Origin: an uncultured Coriobacteriaceae bacterium
GTDB lineage: Bacteria; Actinomycetota; Coriobacteriia; Coriobacteriales; Eggerthellaceae
Direction: 5' to 3'
Assembly (NCBI GenBank): GCA_900552365.1
Contig: URZP01000042.1
Span: 1-12,064 of the forward strand
DNA length: 12,064 bases
Below, piece after piece: positions 7,319 to 12,064 of this stretch. The notes beneath the pieces were generated by a model. The model worked only from the letters and a program-made list of their open reading frames with translations, made no database searches and was not told where the DNA came from. How positions within the stretch are numbered: position 1 is the stretch's first letter; the number at the start of each line of letters is the position of its first letter. The position numbers were made by a program, and so were the translations under genes.

Positions 7319-7323
7319 GGAGG
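7319..7323 (+). promoter_or_regulatory. Ribosome binding site deciding a TTG start
   Basis: A perfect GGAGG ends six bases before TTG 7330. The next in-frame ATG (7351) has no site at a useful distance, so the kinase most likely starts with TTG. Confidence 0.7.
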
Positions 7324-7329
7324 CATCAT

Positions 7330-8727
7330 TTGAACCCGCGGATCGACAGCATGCATAGCCTTTCGGGGCGCATTTTCAGGAACGTCCTTGTGTTCACCCT
7401 GGCCGTCGTGTTGGCGTTTGCCGTTGCCTTGACCAGCATCTTCTTCTTCATGTACGAACGTGACGCTGAAAGCAACCTGGTTGCCTCGGCCGAGCGGGCT
7501 GCCAGCATCTTGGAGGGCATTCCCGCGCAAGATGACGCCACGATGCTGTCCGGGCAGTTCGAAGGCGCGATGCGTTTCACGCTGATCAGCAAGAACGGCT
7601 TGGTTCTGTACGACAACGAAGCCGATGCGTCGAAGATGGACAACCATGCGAATCGTCCCGAGGTTGAAGAGGCCGCGAAAAGCGGCGAATCCGAAACCAT
7701 CCGCTACTCGGCGACCTTAGGGACTGATACCGTTTACGCGGCTCGTCAGCTTAGCGACGGGCGCATCATCCGCCTTTCCGAGACGCGTCATTCCCTTGTC
7801 GCGTTCCTTGGGGCGATGGTGCTTCCCGCGATCGCCCTGCTTGTGGTGGTGGCCGGCTTGGTGTTCCTTCTTTCGCGCCGCCTGACCCGCCGCATCATGA
7901 ACCCCATCAACGCGCTTGACGTCTCCAATCCGCTCGATAACGAGATCTACGACGAGATGGAGCCGCTTCTGCGCCGAATCGACTTTCAGCAAGCGCTTCT
8001 TCGTCAGCAGAACACCGAACTCGCCAAGGCTGAGAGCATGCGTCGCGACTTCTCTAGTAATGTCAGCCACGAGATGAAGACGCCCCTTCAGGTTATCAGC
8101 GGCTACGCCGAGCTGATGAAGGGCGGGATGGTTCCCTATAAGGATTGCCAGAAGTTCGGCGGCTTGATCTACGACGAGGCGCAGGCTATGCGCGGTTTGA
8201 TCGACGACGTCCTTACGCTGTCGAAGCTCGACGAAAGCGCATTTGACAATGAGGGCGTGCCCATCGATTTAGGCGGCGTGGCGAAGTCCATGGCCGCACG
8301 CTTGCGGAGTTTCGCCGAGGAGCGCGAGGTTGACGTTATCGTGAAGGGACCGGGAGCTTATATTTCGGGCAACGGATCGCTTGCTGATGAAATGACGTAC
8401 AACCTGATTGAGAACGGCATCCGGTATAACCACAAGGGCGGTAAGGTGACGGTTGAGGTTGACGAGTGCGTCGACGCTGATGGGAAGATGATGGCGCGCA
8501 TGCGCGTCTCCGACACCGGTATGGGAATCCCCTCCGACATGTGCGACAAGGTGTTCGAGCGCTTCTTCCGCGTTGATAAAAGCCGTTCGAAGGAAACGGG
8601 TGGCACGGGTTTGGGCCTCGCCATCGTCAAGCATGCGGTCATGTATCATGGCGGCACCATCAAAGTGGACAGCATCGAAGGGAAGGGCACCACGTTCACG
8701 CTGCTCATTCCGGCGCTTGAGGGGTAG
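7330..8727 (+). CDS. phoR: PhoR-type sensor histidine kinase
   Basis: This is a membrane sensor kinase of 465 residues that should phosphorylate one or both upstream regulators. It starts at TTG 7330 behind a perfect GGAGG. Membrane segment one is at about 18-40 and segment two at about 157-182. Between them is an extracytoplasmic domain (41-156) with the PhoR-like stretch NGLVLYDNEADASKMDNHA. A short HAMP-like region (183-195) and a helix lead to the H-box SHEMKTPLQV with His247. The catalytic domain carries the N-box NLIENGIRYN (358-367, Asn362), DTGMGIP (395-401), the FERFFRVD F-box (409-416) and GTGLGL (425-430). No cytoplasmic PAS domain is evident. The location after pst-phoU points to phosphate control, with PhoU as a likely modulator. 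Confidence 0.93.
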   Translation: MNPRIDSMHSLSGRIFRNVLVFTLAVVLAFAVALTSIFFFMYERDAESNLVASAERAASILEGIPAQDDATMLSGQFEGAMRFTLISKNGLVLYDNEADASKMDNHANRPEVEEAAKSGESETIRYSATLGTDTVYAARQLSDGRIIRLSETRHSLVAFLGAMVLPAIALLVVVAGLVFLLSRRLTRRIMNPINALDVSNPLDNEIYDEMEPLLRRIDFQQALLRQQNTELAKAESMRRDFSSNVSHEMKTPLQVISGYAELMKGGMVPYKDCQKFGGLIYDEAQAMRGLIDDVLTLSKLDESAFDNEGVPIDLGGVAKSMAARLRSFAEEREVDVIVKGPGAYISGNGSLADEMTYNLIENGIRYNHKGGKVTVEVDECVDADGKMMARMRVSDTGMGIPSDMCDKVFERFFRVDKSRSKETGGTGLGLAIVKHAVMYHGGTIKVDSIEGKGTTFTLLIPALEG

Positions 8728-8795
8728 ACTGGTCGGTGCGACTGTTTATTTCGTGGCAAAACCCCTGCGATCATCTGGGGTCATGCGCACGTCTG

Positions 8796-8801
8796 TATAC
8801 T
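8796..8801 (+). promoter_or_regulatory. Candidate -10 element for the downstream gene
   Basis: TATACT is a good -10 hexamer about 95 bases before the GTG start at 8891. No convincing -35 is found 16-18 bases upstream, so this is a weak or activated promoter at best. The gene could also be read through from the kinase gene. Confidence 0.35.
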
Positions 8802-8827
8802 GAATGGGACCAATACGAACAAAGGAC

Positions 8828-8864
8828 GCTCCTTGCCAAAGGCGAAGGGCTTTTGGCAAGGAGC
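8828..8864 (+). promoter_or_regulatory. 13-bp perfect hairpin in the leader of the HEAT-like gene
   Basis: GCTCCTTGCCAAA (8828-8840) pairs perfectly with TTTGGCAAGGAGC (8852-8864) around an 11-base loop. It is followed only by CTTTCTGC, so it lacks a proper U-tract for a strong terminator. It lies between the candidate -10 and the ribosome binding site of the next gene. It may be a partial terminator of the phosphate operon, an attenuator, an RNA-stability element or a protein-binding palindrome; the sequence does not decide. Confidence 0.6.
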
Positions 8865-8877
8865 TTTCTGCATTCTC

Positions 8878-8883
8878 GGAGGG
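8878..8883 (+). promoter_or_regulatory. Ribosome binding site deciding a GTG start
   Basis: GGAGGG ends seven bases before GTG 8891. The upstream in-frame ATG at 8804 has no such site and its reading would run through the hairpin. Confidence 0.75.
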
Positions 8884-8890
8884 ATCCCAC

Positions 8891-9496
8891 GTGACTGACA
8901 TTTCCACCGAAATCGTCAAGGCCGGCAAAGCCGCCTTGCTGAACGACGATATCCTGAACCATCTCCTCGATGAGCTGAACGGCGATTCTCGTCGCAACCG
9001 TCAGAACGCCGCGGCGGCGCTGAACGTCGTTGCCAAGGAAGATCCCGAGCGCGTTGCGAAGAACGCCGACGATTTCGTCGACGCGCTCGATCGCGATGAG
9101 GCCCGTACGCGTTGGGAGTCGCTCGAGGTGCTTACCCGCATTGTGCCTGTGAATTCGCGCGTTTGCGACAAGGCTGTCGACGGTGCTGAGTCGTCGCTTT
9201 TCGACGAGGACAGCGGCCCGGTCCGTTTGGCTGCGATGCGTTTCCTGTGCAAGCTTGGCGGAACCACCGAGAAGCGCTCCGAGAGGGTTTGGCCCCTTAT
9301 CGACGAGGGCATCCAGTGCTATCACGGCGACATCGAGTTCGATGACATGCTCACGGCGCTTACCGAGTTCTCCACGGGTGCCCTGGCTCCCGAAGTCAAG
9401 AAGGCGTTCGCCGATCGCATGCGCTTCGATGCCGAGCATGGCAGGGGATCGCTTCGTCATCGTGCGCAGGCAATCGTAGAAAATCTGGAAGCCTAG
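8891..9496 (+). CDS. HEAT-repeat-like protein of unknown function
   Basis: I do not recognise a specific family for this 201-residue protein. It starts at GTG 8891 with GGAGGG seven bases upstream. It has no signal peptide or membrane segment and should be cytoplasmic. The sequence is rich in Ala, Leu, Arg and acidic residues and shows repeated helix pairs typical of HEAT/ARM-like folds, for example NRQNAAAALNVVAKEDPERV (36-55), ARTRWESLEVLTRIV (71-85) and GPVRLAAMRFLCKLG (109-123), each followed by a second helix. There are three cysteines (92, 120, 143) with no metal-site spacing. Such proteins usually act as protein-binding scaffolds; any partner here is unknown. It is closed by a strong terminator, and the upstream hairpin suggests its own transcription unit. 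Confidence 0.85.
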   Translation: MTDISTEIVKAGKAALLNDDILNHLLDELNGDSRRNRQNAAAALNVVAKEDPERVAKNADDFVDALDRDEARTRWESLEVLTRIVPVNSRVCDKAVDGAESSLFDEDSGPVRLAAMRFLCKLGGTTEKRSERVWPLIDEGIQCYHGDIEFDDMLTALTEFSTGALAPEVKKAFADRMRFDAEHGRGSLRHRAQAIVENLEA

Positions 9497-9510
9497 TTTC
9501 CAAGCAGTTA

Positions 9511-9543
9511 AGCGCAGGTTTCGTGCCTGCGCTTTTTTCTTTT
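9511..9543 (+). terminator. Intrinsic terminator after the HEAT-like gene
   Basis: AGCGCAGG (9511-9518) pairs with CCTGCGCT (9526-9533) around a seven-base loop, followed by TTTTTTCTTTT. It is a textbook Rho-independent terminator 14 bases after the stop codon, separating this unit from the aconitase gene. Confidence 0.92.
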
Positions 9544-9550
9544 GGGGTGT

Positions 9551-9581
9551 AACCTCTCGGTACGACCGAAACTAGGAGGTT
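9551..9581 (+). promoter_or_regulatory. Possible Shine-Dalgarno-masking hairpin before the aconitase gene
   Basis: AACCTC (9551-9556) can pair with GAGGTT (9576-9581), which contains most of the AGGAGGT ribosome binding site (9574-9580). An inner stem TCGG (9557-9560) with CCGA (9566-9569) stacks directly on it, leaving a six-base bulge on the 3' side. If transcribed, the fold would hide the ribosome binding site of the ATG at 9584. No clear promoter is seen between the terminator and this element, so whether 9551 is in the transcript is unknown. Confidence 0.35.
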
Positions 9582-9583
9582 CC

Positions 9584-12064
9584 ATGACCGAAGAACGCCC
9601 GTACAGCGCCGAATCGCTGATTGTCGGCCCGCAAACCTACCGCTATTATCCCGTTTCGCAGGTGGAGGGTTCGAAGAGCCTCCCGTACTCGCTTACGATT
9701 CTGCTTGAGAATGTGCTTCGTTGCGCCCGATCCGCCGAAGAGGCACGCGTTCTTGCCGACCGCGTTGTCTCGGCGGGCTTGTCCGGCCAGGTGGGCAGCG
9801 AGGTTGAGTTCTCGCCGTCCCGCGTTTTGTTCCAAGACTTCACGGGTGTTCCCGTGTTCGTCGATTTCGCGGTCATGCGTGAGGCATGCGCTGATTTAGG
9901 CGGCGACCCGGCCAGGATCAACCCGCAAATTCCATGTGATTTGGTCATCGATCATTCCGTCATCGCCGACAAGTTCGGCTGCGCGTCGGCCTTGTCCGAC
10001 AACATGGCACTTGAATTCCAGCGCAACAACGAGCGCTACAGTTTCCTGAAGTGGGCGCAGCGTTCTTTCGAGAACGTGCGCATCGTGCCGCCCGGAGTTG
10101 GCATCTGCCATCAGCTGAACATCGAGAGGTTCGCGAAGGTCGCCATGGTCCGCAACGCGGACGGTGTGGTTGTCGATGCTTCCGAAGTTGTCGAATGCTC
10201 GATAGGCAAGCAGGTCGACGGCGAATTGAGCAGCCTCCCGCTTGCGTATTTCGATACGCTGGTTGGCACCGACAGCCACACGCCCACGGCAAACGGCATT
10301 GGCGTTTTGGGTTGGGGCGTCGGCGGTATCGAAGCTGAGGCTGCGGCTTTGGGCCAGCCTATCACCACGCTTGTCCCGAAGGTGATCGGCGTCCGTTTGG
10401 TAGGCGCGCTTCCCGAAGGAAGCGCCGCCATGGACGTTGCCCTTACTTTTGCGCAAGCGCTTCGCGAGAAGGGCGTCGTCGGTTGTTTTGTCGAGTGCTT
10501 CGGCCCCGGCCTTTCCAGCTTGGGTGCCACGCAGCGTGCATGCATCTCGAACATGACGCCCGAATACGGAAGCACTTGCACGCTGTTCCCGGTTGACGAT
10601 CAGACGCTTGATTACTTGCGCGTCACGGGGAGGAGCGCCCAGCAAATCGCACTGGTTGAGGCGTATGCTAAGGCTCAGGGAACGTGGTACGACCCTGCTG
10701 CTGACGAGCGCACGTATGCCGACGTCATCGAGATCGATCTGTCTCCCATCAAGCCGTCCGTGTCGGGTCCGTCTCGTCCTCACGACCGTTTCGACCGCGC
10801 TGCCGCAAAGGCGCGCTTCCGTGCGATCTGCGCCGAGCGCGGCGTCGATCGCGACAAGGCGGTTGCTGTCGAGCTTGGCGGCGATAGCTATCAGTTGAAG
10901 AGCGGCGCCATCGCCATCGCGGCGGTGACCAGCTGCACCACGGCAACCGATCCGCGCATGATGCTGACTTGCGGCCTGATCGCGCGCAACGCAGCGCGTG
11001 CAGGGTTGAAGCCTAAACCTTGGGTGAAGTGCGTGTATGCCCCGGGCAGCCATGCCATGCAACTCCTGATCGAGCGTGCGGGGCTGTCCGACGGCCTTCA
11101 TCAGCTGGGCTTCCATACGTGCGGCTTCGGTTGCATGAGCTGCATTGGCAACTCCGGCCCCATCATCCCCGAGATGCACGAGATCTGCAACGAGATCGAG
11201 CTGGCAAGCGTCCTTTCGGGCAACCGCAACTTCGAAGGCCGCATCTCGCCCGATGTTTCCCAGAACTACTTGATGGCGCCTGCGTCTGTTGTCGCGTATT
11301 CCTTGGTTGGAACCATGGATGCCGATCTTGAAGCGGATCCGATCGGCGAAGCCGCTGACGGCACGCCGGTCTTCCTGAACGACATCTGGCCGTCCGATTC
11401 CGAGATCGAAGATCTGATGGCGCGTTTCGTCGACGACGACCTGTTCGATAAGGGGTCGGCGGGGATGTTCGATGGCGACGCGTCGTGGAATGCCCTTGAT
11501 TCGGGGGAGGGAACGACATTTAGCTGGGACGATGCGTCCACATATGTACGCCGCGCGCCTTATTTCGATGGCATGGAGCATGAGGTTGGCTCGCTTGATG
11601 CGATTGCCCCCGTTTCGGGTGCGCGCGTGTTGGCCAAGTTGGGCGATTTCATCACGACCGACCATATTTCTCCCGCAGGCGCCATCGCGCTTGATTCTCC
11701 GGCGGCTGATTACCTGCGCGAACGTGGCGTCGCCGAGTCCGATTTCAACACGTACGGCGCGCGTCGCGGAAATCACGAGGTCATGATGCGCGGCACGTTC
11801 GCGAATGTGAAGCTTCGCAACCTGTTGGTGCGGGATAAGCAGGGCGGTTGGTCCTTCGACTTCTTGAAGGGCGGTGAGGACTCCCTGTTCGCTACGGCGA
11901 TGGATTATCAACAGGCGGGCGTTGGAAGCATCGTTCTTGCTGGCAAGATGTATGGCAGCGGCTCGTCGCGCGACTGGGCGGCAAAGGGTCCGGCTCTTTT
12001 GGGCGTGCGCGCGGTGATCGCTGAGAGCTTCGAGCGCATTCATCGCTCGAACCTTATCGGCATG
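9584..12064 (+). CDS. acnA: Aconitate hydratase (AcnA/IRP-type), C-terminus cut by window end
   Basis: Aconitase interconverts citrate and isocitrate through cis-aconitate using a [4Fe-4S] cluster in the cytoplasm. The frame is open for 827 codons with no stop; AcnA proteins are about 890 residues, so roughly 60 are missing. ATG 9584 follows AGGAGGT. Family marks in order are LPYSLTILLENVLR near the N-terminus, VLFQDFTGVP, DLVIDHSV, GTDSHTPTANGIGVLGWGVG, cluster Cys451 in TSCTTATDP, Cys517 and Cys520 in GCMSCIGNSGP, the substrate-binding SGNRNFEGR, TTDHISPAGAI, RRGNHEVMMRGTF and YGSGSSRDWAAKG. All three cluster cysteines are kept. The stretch after the first cluster cysteine differs from the usual TSCTNTSNP, and an extra Cys513 lies just before the second pair. 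It stands alone after a terminator. In anaerobic actinobacteria it probably serves glutamate synthesis through a partial TCA route (inference). Confidence 0.96.
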   Translation, partial: MTEERPYSAESLIVGPQTYRYYPVSQVEGSKSLPYSLTILLENVLRCARSAEEARVLADRVVSAGLSGQVGSEVEFSPSRVLFQDFTGVPVFVDFAVMREACADLGGDPARINPQIPCDLVIDHSVIADKFGCASALSDNMALEFQRNNERYSFLKWAQRSFENVRIVPPGVGICHQLNIERFAKVAMVRNADGVVVDASEVVECSIGKQVDGELSSLPLAYFDTLVGTDSHTPTANGIGVLGWGVGGIEAEAAALGQPITTLVPKVIGVRLVGALPEGSAAMDVALTFAQALREKGVVGCFVECFGPGLSSLGATQRACISNMTPEYGSTCTLFPVDDQTLDYLRVTGRSAQQIALVEAYAKAQGTWYDPAADERTYADVIEIDLSPIKPSVSGPSRPHDRFDRAAAKARFRAICAERGVDRDKAVAVELGGDSYQLKSGAIAIAAVTSCTTATDPRMMLTCGLIARNAARAGLKPKPWVKCVYAPGSHAMQLLIERAGLSDGLHQLGFHTCGFGCMSCIGNSGPIIPEMHEICNEIELASVLSGNRNFEGRISPDVSQNYLMAPASVVAYSLVGTMDADLEADPIGEAADGTPVFLNDIWPSDSEIEDLMARFVDDDLFDKGSAGMFDGDASWNALDSGEGTTFSWDDASTYVRRAPYFDGMEHEVGSLDAIAPVSGARVLAKLGDFITTDHISPAGAIALDSPAADYLRERGVAESDFNTYGARRGNHEVMMRGTFANVKLRNLLVRDKQGGWSFDFLKGGEDSLFATAMDYQQAGVGSIVLAGKMYGSGSSRDWAAKGPALLGVRAVIAESFERIHRSNLIGM

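Noticed and set aside
6601..7647. 348-codon minus-strand frame across the second response regulator and kinase
   Set aside because: It lies opposite two confident genes in a phase that avoids stops because of codon bias; no motif or ribosome binding site was seen.
8761..8781. ACCCC/GGGGT inverted repeat after the kinase gene
   Set aside because: Five base pairs around an 11-base loop and no following T-run; not enough to call a terminator.
8804..8890. Upstream ATG for the HEAT-like gene (29 extra residues)
   Set aside because: It has no ribosome binding site, lies right after a -10 candidate and would translate through the hairpin; GTG 8891 has a strong site.
9896..12043. Long open frame on the minus strand (715 codons) opposite the aconitase gene
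   Set aside because: It is antisense to an unmistakable aconitase, has low-complexity Arg/Ala/His-rich content and no recognisable domain; it is a codon-bias shadow in GC-rich DNA.

Overview
The window looks like ordinary chromosomal DNA from a moderately GC-rich anaerobic actinobacterium. My best guess is class Coriobacteriia, probably Eggerthellaceae. This is an inference from codon use, the Tat-lipoprotein style of the PstS signal peptide, the Actinomycetota-like 5S rRNA and the general feel of the proteins; no search was run. All supported genes lie on the + strand, and every long minus-strand frame looks like a codon-bias shadow.

Layout. (1) 1 to about 346 is the 3' end of a 23S rRNA gene with the sarcin-ricin loop. 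A short spacer follows, then a 5S rRNA (about 436-554) inside a perfect 21-bp precursor stem, then a double intrinsic terminator (579-634). (2) 635-813 is a non-coding promoter region with a phased series of GTNA repeats (668-715) that looks like a Pho-box array. (3) 814-8727 is a tightly packed phosphate operon: pstS, pstC, pstA, two consecutive pstB ATPase genes, phoU, two consecutive OmpR/PhoB-type response regulators and a PhoR-type histidine kinase. pstS, pstC, both pstB genes and phoU are joined by 1-4 base stop/start overlaps; pstC and pstA are 2 bases apart. (4) 8728-8890 holds a possible -10 element and a 13-bp hairpin. A gene for a 201-residue HEAT-like alpha-helical protein of unknown function follows (8891-9496), closed by a strong terminator. 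(5) 9584 to the window end is an AcnA-type aconitase, cut off near its C-terminus.

How it works together. PstS captures phosphate outside the membrane, PstC and PstA form the channel, and PstB drives import. PhoU and PhoR sense the state of the transporter, and a PhoB/PhoP-type regulator activates pst expression, probably through the repeat array before pstS. The unusual points are the doubling of both the ATPase and the response regulator within one operon, several non-ATG starts chosen by strong ribosome binding sites, and two leader hairpins. I see no mobile element, CRISPR array, defence locus or clearly novel multi-gene system. The findings are local oddities in a conserved region.
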